Shown: one piece after another, positions 1-10,910 of the stretch | How the letters are laid out: the number at the start of each line of letters is the position of its first letter | Position numbering within the stretch: the first letter of the stretch is position 1 | Origin: Sipunculus nudus | Lineage: Eukaryota > Annelida > Sipuncula > Golfingiida > Sipunculidae | Direction of reading: 5' to 3' | Assembly (NCBI GenBank): GCA_026874595.1 | Contig: CM049316.1 | Location: forward strand, 32,407,339 to 32,471,338 | Length of the DNA: 64,000 nucleotides | The notes under the pieces: generated by a model | Databases searched by the model: none | What the model was told of the DNA's origin: nothing | What the model saw: the letters and a program-made list of their open reading frames with translations, nothing else | Made by a program: the position numbers and the translations under genes

Positions 1-339
1 CCCCGCTTAAAGTGAAACAAGTAGTGATTTTTGTATTGTAAAATGTTGACACAATTTCCATATTTTAAATATACAAATAAAATCATAAAACAGATACTAT
101 AGAATATCAGCAAAAGCCGAAAAGCCCTCGGCCAAAAGAACAGTGTTTATATTTGGTAACAGTAACGAGTATGAAATATTTGTTCGTACATGGATGTATA
201 TCTGTACAGGTCTCAGTTATAAATTTAAACTAAAGAGATATGTTGTACCTTTGCAAGTATGGTAAGGCCAGTCTCATGCAGGACTTAGAGATCATCAAGG
301 CATATCATTATACCATGTTTCATAACAGTCAACCCAGAG
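1..339. other. Unannotated AT-rich stretch
   Basis: No coding signal, RNA gene or repeat structure was recognised. The stretch is AT-rich with frequent stop codons on both strands. It leads into the dispersed repeat that starts near position 340. Confidence 0.5.
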
Positions 340-850
340 GTTCATGCGAAATAAGCTCCTAAGTTCTTTTTTTTAATTCGAAGCTCTGTGACCTTGAAAA
401 GTAGGTCACGGTCCCCCATCTTCGAACCTGACCTAGATTTTGTTAATATGCATTAGCACTTAATAAATGAAGTTCCTGTGTTGAATATCTTTGGAGATAT
501 CCCGCACACAAATTGTAGATGGCACCCCTAAACTTATACAGCCAGTACAGACCATCAGTCCCCATGATCGTATGAAAATCCACACAATGGTTCCCGAGAA
601 ACAAGCTTCTAAGTATTTTTCTATAATCAGCTCTAAAACGTAGAAAAATAAGTCAAGGTCACCTATCTTTGAACTTGACCGAGATTTTGTCGATATACAT
701 CTTCACCGAAGAAATAAAATTCCTACGGTGAATCCTTTTAGAGATATCCCGCTCACAAGGTTAAAGTTAACGGACGCCGGCCGGACAAACGGACAGACGG
801 ACGGGCATCTTGGGTGGCGGTATTGGCCATTCAGCCATAGGGATTAGGGC
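340..850 (+). repeat. Dimeric dispersed repeat with AAGGTCA-like motifs and a GGACGGACGG-like tail
   Basis: Two diverged halves can be aligned by eye, roughly 340-515 and 580-757. Each runs through the same ordered landmarks: 'aagct(c/t)ctaagt', an alternation of 'gtcacggtc'/'gtcaaggtcacc', 'ttcgaacctgacc'/'tttgaacttgacc', 'gagattttgtcgat', and finally 'agagatatcccgc.cacaa'. The 3' end (around 770-810) is a tail of gac/gga triplets followed by 'ttggccattcagccatag'. From memory, this arrangement of degenerate 'aaggtca' half-sites plus a ggacgg-like tail is common in bivalve dispersed repeats, but I have not checked it against a library. The element shows no open reading frame of note. It is one of the main reasons for suggesting a mollusc. 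Confidence 0.65.
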
Positions 851-1617
851 TAAAAAATACTAGGAACTGAAACATCCTGCATCATTTGAAAAAAAAATAC
901 ACTTTGCAGATGGCACAGGAAACATAGATCCTCTCTTGCTAACCCAATCTGCCATTGACATTTCTTCCAGGGAAGAATGATATAGGTCCCAAACGTCTTG
1001 TATACAGCTACCTCTGCTTAACTCGCTATAGCTGTTAGAATATAGTCTCCGGTACATCTTGAAACTAAACCTCTTCTGAACAATTGTTCACTCGAATCGA
1101 TCCGGTACGCTGGTAAATGTAATACTTTGGAAGGATTCCAGTGTTTTATCTTGAAGGACACTAACGTGTAACATTTGCTTTAATATGCAAACGTCTTTTT
1201 ACAGGAGATGAAAAGAAACGACGGGGCCAAGGACACACTGATCATGCATTAAATAAACTTCCTGATCAGCAAAGAAACATTGCTGACAGAGAAAGAATGA
1301 TGACATAAGGCCCTGACATTTCGCAAAAGCCAGTTTAGATAATGGTTACGATTACAATAAACAGTTTAGAAGTCAAATATTTCTCTGAAATGGCAATAAT
1401 TTGCCGTATTTGGAAATACGCGGAATGATCTATATGGGAGAAAACAGCCCCCACATCTGATTCTACCTCGGAAGGAACCATCCAGAGGTAAAATAAAACA
1501 GGGCCCTAGAGCCACAATTAGTCCCCTGCAATGCGTTTTACTAGGTAGGTGGGTATCAAGGATTTCCTGCATCCCCGAATCTTGGCAAGACACCCTTTTT
1601 AATTCAAAATATGTGCA
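851..1617. other. Unannotated stretch
   Basis: Two short minus-strand reading frames (65 and 86 codons, at 860-1057 and 1366-1626) are present. Neither resembles any protein I recognise and neither has clear splice or promoter context. I regard both as chance. Confidence 0.4.
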
Positions 1618-2090
1618 AAAACACAATAATCAATGTTTGGCTGTTTTGTAAAACATATAAAAACACTTACTCTAAAAACTACGGTACAGGTAGATCCCAT
1701 CCTTAAAACAGAAATCACAAAAATCTGCCTGAACCTAAAAAAAAAACCTTTATTGTTCCAGTCATCATAAGAACACAGTTAAGATGCTTGGCTCAAAACT
1801 GCCACGTTATTAGTTCACGTTATCAGTTCATTTTAACTGAATACAACAGTTTAGCGGCAAAGTTTATCCCGGCACGACATACATTGTTTAGGTTCTGTGT
1901 ATCAGTAAACACAGTCCACGTGTAACCGTAGGAAAAATAAAATTAGAACACAGAATCACAAAAGCAAAAGTTTCAGGTTAAAAAAATATCAAACATACTG
2001 CATAGACCAGTAAATGAACGACAGAAACAAAACCAAGTGACTGAAGACCAAGTTACTGATAATTACCAGATGCACCAGGATTAATTATAT
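1618..2090 (+). repeat. F1 repeat family, copy A (no internal array)
   Basis: This region aligns by eye to 3296-3664 plus 4541-4720. Left-flank landmarks are 'caatgtttggctgttttgta', 'aaatcacaaaaat.tg.ctgaac', 'ttattgttcca', 'aga(t)tgcttgg' and 'attttaactgaataca'. They lead to the core 'ttctgt.t..cagtaaacac' near 1890-1920. The right flank 'acagaaacaaaaccaagtga' (around 2020) matches 'cagaaacaaaaccatgtgac' near 4640. In copy A the two flanks are joined directly at about 1930. In copy B they are separated by a 48-bp tandem array. No coding capacity is seen, and the copies are clearly old. I do not know which transposon class this belongs to. Confidence 0.7.
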
Positions 2091-3295
2091 CGCGAACGTT
2101 AATTTATTATCAAGAGTTTCAAGGGTTTCACATTCTAATAAGTAATGCCTATACATGTAATCACGTCTGCTATGTTGTTTAGGGTCTTCACAAATGTGAA
2201 TTAATGTGAATTAAATAATTCAAAGCAGAATTTAACAAAGTGTTATTACTTAACCTTTGCAGTTACATATTTTTCGGCTTGTCTAACCTGTTGTTTCCAA
2301 TGGCTGGACAAAGCAAGGCATAATAGTGTACGTGTGTGAAGCATAAAGCGATTATGAGAAAGTGATAGGCATTTTACCTCAGAAAAGACTGCGTTTTCAA
2401 GAATAACATACTGAAAGATCAACCCAGGGATTTTAATACTGTGAAATTTTTACATTTTCAGGGGGGGGTCTACTTTTACCTTTCCGCTGTAAAACATGAT
2501 ATTTGTTTCAATACTGTGTTATCTATTGCAATCCTCATAATATATAACTGGTGAGAAGATAAGGTATTCAATTATATATATATTCCGAACTTAGGCTTTA
2601 ACAAGCTTGCTCTACTGCTCCTGATAAAGCTATAACAGTAGCAATGACGGTTTTTGCTATAGTCTGTGACTGGCTAATAAAGTTTGGTCAATAACATATA
2701 TCCTTTCAAAAAAGCAAGACTGGGTTTTACCAAATCACTGTAATATGTGTATAATTTGCTGTCTTTACTGATCGCAGGTAATACCTTCAGTCGGGATATA
2801 TTTTAAGGGAATTTTAGAACTAAACAGACTTGTATAAATATAAAAGACGTATTCAATAAATGTCACTGAAATATGATATAAATATAACAAAATGTGCGTA
2901 TGTATGTATAGATGAAATTCAATTATTGACACAAGTGAAAGTGATTTTCAGTGTGTGATCACAGCAAAACTTTATGCAAAAATGCAATCCAGAATTGCAA
3001 CTAGAAATTTTCAATTAACAACTGTACAGATAGGGGATTATTTACACGAGTTCTCTGCAACTAATTGTTATAATATTCAAATATTACTTTCCGCATATGT
3101 ATTTGCCTGTCTTACACAGGCCAAACAGTGCAATAACGAAGCCTGCGACCAATTTCTACAGTTTCTGATGTAATCCTAAAGCCTTGACAATTACCCTAGA
3201 AAAGGTTGACTAAGAGAAAACAACGATCAATAGTTGATTAATATGAAATATTCCTAAAACTCAAATTATTAGCCCAGAAGACCTGAAAAGATCTA
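2091..3295. other. Unannotated AT-rich stretch
   Basis: Contains a G8 run at 2461-2468 ('ggggggggtcta', echoed near 43270) and a 72-codon plus-strand frame at 2955-3173 with no recognisable similarity. Nothing else was identified. Confidence 0.4.
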
Positions 3296-4720
3296 AAATA
3301 ACACAAAAATCAATATTTGGTTGTTCTGTAAAACAATAAAGAAACCCTAGAATATACGGTACAATAAGCTCCCATCAATTTACTAGAAATCACAAAAATA
3401 TGTCTGAACCACAAAAACACCTTATTGTTCCAGACATCGTCAGGACACAGATTAGATGCTTGGATCAACACTGCTTCTAACAAATAAACGCAAAACCAAC
3501 TTGAAGGTACATAAACATTTAAAATATACTGTCTATTATCCAACGCTATTAGTTTATTTTAACTGAATATAACAGTTATGCAGCCAATCTGATCCCTGCA
3601 TGACTTAAATTATATTGTTTTATACGTTGTCGAGGTTCTGTCTAGCAGTAAACACAGTCAACGTATCACTTTGGACGATAACAAGACTGGCTGACCAGAG
3701 GTCCGATCTTGACAACCCTAAAACAAGGACAAGACTGGCTGACCAGAGGTCCGATCTTGACAACCCTAAAACAAGGACAAGGCTGGCTGACCAGAGGTCG
3801 GATTTTAATACCTCTAATAAAAGGGCAAGACTGGGTGACCAGAGGTCCTACCTTGACAACACTTAAACAAGGACAAGACTTGGTGACCGGAGGTCCGATC
3901 TCGACAACTCTAAAACAAGGACAAGTAAGGGTGACCAGAGATCCGATCTTGACAACTCTAAAACAAGGACAAGACTGGGTAACCAGAGGCCCGATCTTGA
4001 CAACTCTAATACAAGGACTAGAATGGGTGACCAGAGGTCCGATCTTGACAACTCTAAAACAAGGACAAGACTGGGAGACCAGAGGTCCGATCTTGGAAAC
4101 TCTCAAACAAGGACAAGGCTGGCTGACCAGAGGTCCGATTTTGACAATTCTTATACAAGGATAAGACTGGGTGACCAGAGGTCCGATCTTGGCAACTCTA
4201 AAACAAGGACAAGGCTGGCTGACCAGAGGTCGGATTTTAATACCTCTAATAAAAGGGCAAGACTGGGTGACCAGAGGTCCTATCTTGACAACACTTAAAC
4301 AAGGACAAGACTTGGTGACCGGAGGTCCGATCTCGACAACTCTAAAACAAGGACAAGTAAGGGTGACCAGAGATCCGATCTTGACAACTCTAAAACAAGG
4401 ACAAGACTGGGTGACAGAGGGCCGATCTCGACAACTCTAAAACAAGGACAAATAAGGGTGACCAGAGATCCGATCTTGACAACTCTAAAACAAGGACAAG
4501 ACTGGGTAACCAGAGGCCCGATCTTGACAACTCTAAAACGAGTAGAAGAAACATATAATAAGACCACAGAAACATAGAAGCAAAATTTTCATGTTGAAAT
4601 ATAATACTTACCAGACAGAACTGTAGCTGGACGACTAGTCAGAAACAAAACCATGTGACAGAAGACCATGATACCGAAGTTACTGAAATACCTTACCCAG
4701 AATGAACCGGCGTAAATTCC
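3296..4720 (+). repeat. F1 repeat family, copy B, containing a 48-bp satellite array
   Basis: The left flank (3296-3664) matches copy A in order and spacing, including 'ttggttgttctgtaaaaca', 'cttattgttccag.catc', 'ttattttaactgaatata' and 'ttctgtctagcagtaaacac'. The right flank (about 4541-4720) matches copy A again, including 'cagaaacaaaacca' and 'agaccatgataccgaagtta'. Between the flanks lie about 18 tandem 48-bp units. The element is therefore a dispersed repeat with a central satellite, an architecture known from Helentron-related non-autonomous elements of bivalves (for example the oyster 'pearl' elements). Membership of that class is only an analogy. No transposase was seen. Confidence 0.7.
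3685..4540 (+). repeat. 48-bp tandem array (about 18 units) with a 432-bp higher-order period
   Basis: Unit starts at 3685, 3733, 3781 and 3829 give an exact 48-bp period; the unit core is 'accagaggtccgatcttgac'. Variant units recur in the same order 432 bp apart (the distinctive 'gaccagaggtcggattttaa' type at 3781 and 4213), so nine monomers form a higher-order unit. A unit near 4411 carries a 1-bp deletion. Because 48 is divisible by three and the monomer lacks stop codons in several frames, open frames of up to 151 codons occur on both strands (for example 3709-4164 plus and 3666-4106 minus). These are best read as by-products of periodicity, not genes. Confidence 0.9.
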
Positions 4721-4801
4721 AATGTTTTTAACACAGGGAAGATCACTGGCACGACAAAGTAATGTGCTGTCTTGAATGACGATGGCTTCCGACAGAAGCA
4801 C
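4612..4801 (-). other. Exon-like segment with a strong 5' splice-site motif (low confidence)
   Basis: On the minus strand an open frame runs from an ATG at 4801 for 63 codons and meets 'tctg|gtaagtatta', an excellent animal donor, at 4612/4611. The peptide (start MLLSEAIVIQDSTLL, later GSFWVRYFSNFG) contains several Cys and hydrophobic stretches, but I recognise no domain. The segment overlaps the right flank of F1 copy B. The corresponding position of copy A does not keep the donor. It may therefore be chance or a splice site carried by a repeat. Expression evidence would be needed to call it an exon. Confidence 0.12.
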
Positions 4802-7735
4802 TGAGCCTCATGTCAAAACTACCATCTATGGTTCGGGCAATGCTTAATTGTGTGATGACGTAGTGAACGTGGGCGACCTCACTTTCCAGGAATTCCCCTC
4901 CGTTGATAGAAATATGAGAAGTCTGAACTTCGAAGATTAATGGTATTTATTGGATTACGGCAAAATCTTGAAAATACAGAGGCCTACGTCTCATGTTGTA
5001 TATTAACGATAATAAGAAGGAAAATAAAGCAGTTATACAAGTTATCACAATAGTTCAGATGTTTCTCTTAATTATGGTACGTTTCATTCCAGAAACTGGG
5101 GAAAAATCATTATAGTCCAGATATAGCATTCAGTGAATGTTATCTTCATAACACTTATGTAAATTGTGAGCGAGAAATACTTTGTTTCAGCTTTTGTAAA
5201 ACGGAACAACCTTTCAGCGTTAGCTTTTAAATTCTGCCACTAATATAAAGGTACCATGTGGCATCACAAATGGGACCAGACACCTCATACTGAATATGAT
5301 TACGGTACACAATATTGTTACATAGCTTGATATATTGATCCTATACATGATAACCAACAGAAAGTACTCGCTTCTGCTAGTGAATATCGGTAGAACCATG
5401 TGCTGGAAAAAAAAGTCTGCAAATTCTGTCAGAAATGTAACAGCTCAAAGGAGGTACATGGAACAAAATTATAGATAATCGATGAATGGTTCTTTCAATC
5501 ATCAAACATGACTTTAAAAGCAATTCCTAGCACTACTATAATCACTAGTCCCTACCGTTAAGGATGATCAGGCAGAAAAAACTGTATTCTCCTAACATAT
5601 CACAAAGACGGGGTATTCAGTCATGCAAGAATAAGTAAAACATGAGTTGAAGACAGGGGAAAAAACATTCTTCTTCTATTTTGATCATCATTACTAAATT
5701 ACGGATGCAGAGGCTATTATTGAAAAGGAGGCTATTATTGACCTAAACTTCAGTCGTCCGGGGGTCATATTAAAGTGCGTACATTGCAGAAAGATTGTCC
5801 TTCCTGCAGTATAAGTAAAGCATGATTAAATGATTGAAAAGTGGCCTCTCTCTGCAGCTGAACACTCCGTTAAAGTACATCGACATTTACTGGGAGCCCC
5901 GGAGACGCAATTCAAATGGCAAGCGGGTATTCAAGCGGGAAGTCTGGGCCTGCAGGCTATCATATGGCGGATTACACGTGATTATCTGGTAGAGAAAAGC
6001 TTGAAAAAATGTCACATGTTAACAAAACGTATAGAAAAGCATCTTTAACTCTTGAAAGAGTCTCATCAGCCCTGGGGCTAGTCCGGATTCGTTTGTATGT
6101 ACCAGAATCCCGTGTTAGCCCAATCCGATATTCTAAGTTTTGTTTTTGTCTTCGTGGTTATGAAATGATAGGTGTTACACCAGTTGAGAACACGATAATA
6201 TGTGAGATATAATAAAAAGTTCGGAAATATTTAATTATTTAAATCTTCTGGGTTCTTTGAAAGAAGTAATGAATAGTCAACGTGTTACTTCCGCCATTGC
6301 AGTAATGTCTTCATACGTGTATGTTTATAGATAGTTTTCAATGGTAAATGCCCACAAGGGGGCGTTATGGTTATAACATTAGAAAATACACGTAACATTA
6401 AGTGGTACAATATCACAACTTTTGATGCTACACCTGAAACTCATACCAATGGCCGTTCTTCCTGAAGGCGAGTGACCTAGTTCTCGAATGCATGGTTATG
6501 TAATTTAAGCAAAAGGGATAAAATTTTTAAAAAAATATCGAGGCTCATTCTTTTTATCTCGATTTATTTTTTTTCGCATTTTTAGCTGTTGGTACGCTCT
6601 AACAAACTCAGTTTTAAATAATCGGTATTTCTCCTAAAATCATCTTAAAATTTTACAACTTAATTGATTCTTAACAAAAGGAAGTACAGCGTTTGTATTA
6701 ACATTTGATTATCTCGCACAGAAAGGTATCGGACTAATCCGATTGCAAACCTGGTTTGCCCGTGAACCAAAAAAATATTTACGAGGTGATTAAATGCTAA
6801 TTACTAGAGGTCGATTCGCAATTAAATAAGAATGAACCAGATTTCATGCAAATGCATGTAATCTCGGTAAAATCTAGTCCTTGGGCCAATATTATTTTTC
6901 ATTTGGTGCCATTTTATTAAGCCCCTTGGTGATCAAAAGGATTTAACTCAATTTGCCGTCAAACGATCAAAGAGATTTCGCGGTAATTATGCTTTTAAAC
7001 ACTTTTACTGCTAGCCAGGTCAAGTTTTCTGCACTGGGTACCACAGTAGCTATAATACAGTAGAGTATAATAGCGGCTCTTCATGCAGTCCTTAATGACA
7101 AAGATGCTATATAATTTATATAGCAGCCTGCTAGGCAGAACTGTTGACTATTAAAGTGGTATACGTCTTGAAAATATCTTACATACTTACAATAGGTGAT
7201 CATATAATCAGTTCATGCTGGGTTTAATAAATTCTTGAATGGTACAATAGTGCTAGCATATTTGCCTAGTATTATAAGGTGGTATCGAATTTTCTACTGA
7301 TAAAGAGAGATTTTCTTTTGATCAAGAAGTGTACTTTGGTCGGAGGAACAACGAATTTTAAAAGAACATGCGCTTGCTTTGGAAGACATTCGTTTATAAG
7401 ACGAAGGCTTCTCAAACATATAATATTATATGAAAACATTTTTAAAAAAGCCTTCAGCAAAGGGCTAAACGTTAACACCACTATTTCATTTATGCAGATA
7501 TCGATTCGTAGAAAATTAATAATCTGCCTAAAATGTAAGTTGTTGAAGATCAACCCAACCCATTGCAGGTTTAAAGTAGCAGCTGTCAGGAACCAGATTT
7601 AAAAACAAATAATACAACCACCGTAAAGAGGGCATCCTTCCAAATAGATGTGCACAGTCCCATGAAAGCGACATTTCCCTTTGACCGTTTGTGGAAAACG
7701 GGGCTTTTCTGAATTATGGCGTTTTCTTTCCAAGG
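4802..7735. other. Unannotated stretch
   Basis: Short frames only (72 codons at 5830-6048, 67 at 6009-6212, 107 at 7279-7602). None has a recognised family, recurring motif or splice context. Nothing else was seen. Confidence 0.35.
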
Positions 7736-7749
7736 GTTACCATGGTAAC
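7736..7749. promoter_or_regulatory. RFX X-box-like palindrome
   Basis: GTTACCATGGTAAC is a perfect 14-bp palindrome fitting the RFX factor X-box consensus (two inverted GTTRCC half-sites, no spacer). RFX sites typically control ciliary genes in animals, but no adjacent gene can be shown here. Confidence 0.4.
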
Positions 7750-8808
7750 TCTCGAGGCAGCTGCTCCGGAGGATTATGGGACAGAACATTAGTAACAGCA
7801 GGCCGGACTCTAGCGCAGTCAGTCAAGGCCGCAAGGTGCCGCATAAAGCTAAATTGAGTTCGGTTTACAGTGACATAAAGACTGCCTGTGTTATTTTTTT
7901 CTCTTCCTACGGTACCTGACGACATAATTTACTCCATGCAAGGGTTACAGTTCTGCGGGCGAAACATTGGGAAGGCTCGGGGCGCGTCTGTCCCCTTTCA
8001 TGTTATCCCCCGCATTATTTGAAATATATGTCACGTTATATAACCTACGGAGGGTAGCCTGAATATGATTCACACATACACTTTTTATACAACCCGTCTA
8101 ACCTGCTGATCTACGAATTTAACTAATACGATTACACTTTGTAATTCTAACACATTATGTGATTGTTGAATAAAATAAGAAGGAATGAAAAAAGTATCGA
8201 TATCTGTTTTAGTTTTATCTGAAAAGATTTTATAAATTAATCATATTAATGCACTAGATCAACGCGCATGGCACATTGGATAAGAACATGATATATAGTA
8301 AGTTTTAATTTTATATAAGAATTTCATATTTATTGAGAAATTATCTATTTTAACGATATAAAAAAATGAATATGAAGAATATTATTCAATAATCAATGTT
8401 ACATTTACAAATAATATTCTTATAAAAAGTTATATGATAATAATGCTTATAAAATAATCTTAATTGTAAAGCTTTTAATAATTCTTATAATATGACTGCG
8501 GGGAGTATTAATAATAGTAGTTATTGCAATAAATTTTATTGTTTTTGTCAATTTATTTAACTTTTCATACAGAATAAAAATCTCAATAAGAATTAATATA
8601 TATATTTGGAGATCGAGATGTAGGATGAACCTACACTCTGGAGTAATCTGAAATCAATAACATTATACCCCCAGAGGGGATAAACTGAAGCCGGGTTAAT
8701 CTTAAATCGCTTCACCAGAATTACCGAATAATGATTCACGGAACGGAAGAATATCGTAAATATATCATCAAGTCCTACCAAGCAGACAGTCATCGATGTT
8801 ATACTTAC
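7750..8808. other. Unannotated very AT-rich stretch
   Basis: The interval 8150-8600 is exceptionally AT-rich with many short ATTAAT/TATAA motifs. No repeat period or coding signal was identified. Confidence 0.4.
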
Positions 8809-8996
8809 ATGAATTTTGTAATGAACGTGTCTTTTATTTGACCATTACTATCCCAGGTTGCCCTGGAAACGCTTCGAAGGTCTTCTGTGACGTAAATAAT
8901 AAAATGGCGATTTACTGTCCAGAATAGTTTAAGAAATGTTGTGACTGCAGCATGAAGCACTGGACTGTTAAACAAGAGATATTCTATTTCCACAAA
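8809..8996 (-). other. Exon-like segment with a strong donor motif (low confidence)
   Basis: A minus-strand frame of about 62 codons (start MEIEYLLFNSPVLHAAV) ends at 'ttcat|gtaagtataa', a near-consensus 5' splice site, at 8809/8808. It includes an RFX-like palindrome at 8857-8870, which argues against simple coding sequence. No protein family was recognised. Chance is the leading alternative. Confidence 0.12.
8857..8870. promoter_or_regulatory. RFX X-box-like site
   Basis: GTTGCCCTGGAAAC keeps both half-sites of the X-box in inverted orientation, with imperfect central and right-half bases. It is one of several such sites in the window. Confidence 0.35.
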
Positions 8997-9404
8997 CTCT
9001 TGTCAGTGGGCAAACAAAATAATATACATGTTAGTAAGGAACGATAATTTTTTGTTACATTTATTAAGACTTCTCCGTTATAAAGCCATATTCGACTGCA
9101 AGATATTGATATTTTTTCTGTTATTTACCTGAGATGCGGCTTGGAGACAGGAGTTTATAAAATGCATTGACTAAAAGAAATAGCCTTAGATTTGAAGTCT
9201 GAAAACTTCTTACAAAAGGTCTTTTTTCGTCATGGTGTTACCAACCCTGTACATGCACGGAGTTGGTAAACGAAGTGTATTTTGTGATGAATAACCAAAT
9301 TATTCAAAAACTTGATTCAGTGTTATGTACTGAACTCAAAAAAATTACAAGAAATCTGCATTCTTATGAATGCGAGCCTTCGCCATGTGTTTACATATGC
9401 GACC
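8997..9404. other. Unannotated stretch
   Basis: Contains a 66-codon plus-strand frame (9263-9463) with no recognised similarity, running into the tandem repeat that follows. Confidence 0.35.
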
Positions 9405-9655
9405 TGTTATCAAAAGGTATTCACAGGCAGCTAATAACAAGTATTGTTATTAGCAGATATTGACATGCTGCTGTATAAAAGCATTGTTTTCATCAAGTAA
9501 CAACAAACAGCTATTAATACGTTTAATCACCAGCAAGTTTTAATAGTCACCCATCAAAAAGTATTGTTACCAACAAGTTATGACATACAACTGTCAAAAG
9601 GCACTGTTTTCAGCAAGTATTAAGTGACACTTATAAAATATGATTGTTAGGTTTA
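9405..9655 (+). repeat. Degenerate tandem repeat of about 40 bp, five to six copies
   Basis: Successive units share the skeleton 'aaaagcattgtttt.a.caag' followed by 'a.tgacat.caac.gtc'. Examples begin near 9478, 9518, 9558 and 9597. Units are diverged by small indels, so the array is old. It is probably non-coding. Confidence 0.6.
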
Positions 9656-10611
9656 AGCCCAGGATCAGGCCTTGGCGTCAGTCTCTGAATGAAAAGACTC
9701 GAATGATCATTCGAAACACATAAAACAAATTGCATTGAAAAAAGGTTCACCGGGGGCATTTTTCTATTGTGGAGCTTATTTCCATTTTACAGAAGTTGCG
9801 GGCGGTCACTATATTTAGTGTTCTATATTAAATTACTTGTATTTGAAAATACCCTATGGAATTTAATCACAGCTACTAGTGACGTTCATCTTAACTGTCA
9901 CGACTGAGCACTACGTTATAATTAGACTTTGGTATGCGAGGAATGACGTAACCAACAGAGTGTCATTCACAAAAAAAAATGACAAGAAACCAGCTTTTCT
10001 TCGCACACCTTGCACGTGAACAACTGTTCCGTGAATGACCTAAACGGGCCATTCTAATAAAAAATGCGTATAGATCTCCTACCCTCCCACTATACAATTC
10101 TTCCCCGTGATCACGATGTCTCCCGTACGAGTTGTCGCCATGGCAACGACGCATCTGCCGGCAGAAAGGCATGAAGCAACTTCAGGCTGAAGTAATCACT
10201 CAAGTAGTTAAGAACCAGCAAGCGGGAGCTCTGCCAGTGATGTCTCCTACGATACAGGTTCCGAAATCCATTATAATCCGGCTCTGGGCTTCCGTCGCTG
10301 GGACAATTCAATGATACTATCGACTCAAAGCCAGTAGAACCTCCTACGGCTTCTTCCCGCTTGAAACAGGCTTCCCGATGACCATCTAAACATGGTAATT
10401 TCAATAGTGAAGCCTTCAATGAATGAAATCTATTGTCAGATAACGTTGTATCAGATAATGTGCGATGAAACAGAGTATAATCGGATTCATGTCCATGATT
10501 GTTTTACCTGTCAATCCGCCGTCGTGGGATTTCTTTACTCTTTACATAACTAGTTATAAAAGAGTTTATTTATTTTTTCCCTTATAAGATGTTATTGCTA
10601 TAAGATATTTT
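9656..10611. other. Unannotated stretch with an X-box-like site
   Basis: The interval 10000-10420 has a higher GC content than its neighbours and three overlapping short frames on both strands (69, 102 and 60 codons). None is recognisable. The only specific motif seen is the palindrome at 10134-10147. Confidence 0.3.
10134..10147. promoter_or_regulatory. RFX X-box-like palindrome
   Basis: GTCGCCATGGCAAC differs at one base from the optimal palindromic RFX site GTTGCCATGGCAAC. It sits in the GC-richer patch at 10000-10420, which could be a promoter-like region, but no transcript can be assigned. Confidence 0.4.
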
Positions 10612-10646
10612 AAATAATAATGATAATAATAATAATAATAATAATT
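10612..10646 (+). repeat. (TAA)n/(AAT)n microsatellite
   Basis: About ten imperfect taa/ata triplets. It could be a remnant of an AT-rich SINE tail, but no SINE body was identified next to it. Confidence 0.7.
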
Positions 10647-10848
10647 ACATTTCATCTATTGTTCCAAACAGAATTTTATCTATAAAGTTCAACCTACCTT
10701 ATAGAACGTTCTTCCGGTAATAAAACCAGTTTATACGCTTTTTCACATTATAATATTGTTTTACCAATAAATTTAACCGGTTTCTCAAAAGCCTTATATT
10801 TACCATAGAATTTGTATTAATTATTAGTATTTATCAAGGAAGAAAAAT

Positions 10849-10852
<4 letters not shown>

Positions 10853-10907
<55 letters not shown>
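10853..10907. repeat. (TA)n microsatellite, 55 bp
   Basis: Uninterrupted TA dinucleotides. Confidence 0.97.

Positions 10908-10910
<3 letters not shown>

Noticed and set aside
3666-4567. Open frames of 60-151 codons on both strands with 16-residue repeats
   Set aside because: The 48-bp period is a multiple of three and the monomer lacks stops, so frames stay open automatically. The array sits inside a dispersed repeat, and one unit has a 1-bp deletion.
9405-9655. CRISPR array
   Set aside because: Units are degenerate and contiguous, without constant repeats separated by unique spacers, and the DNA is animal-like.
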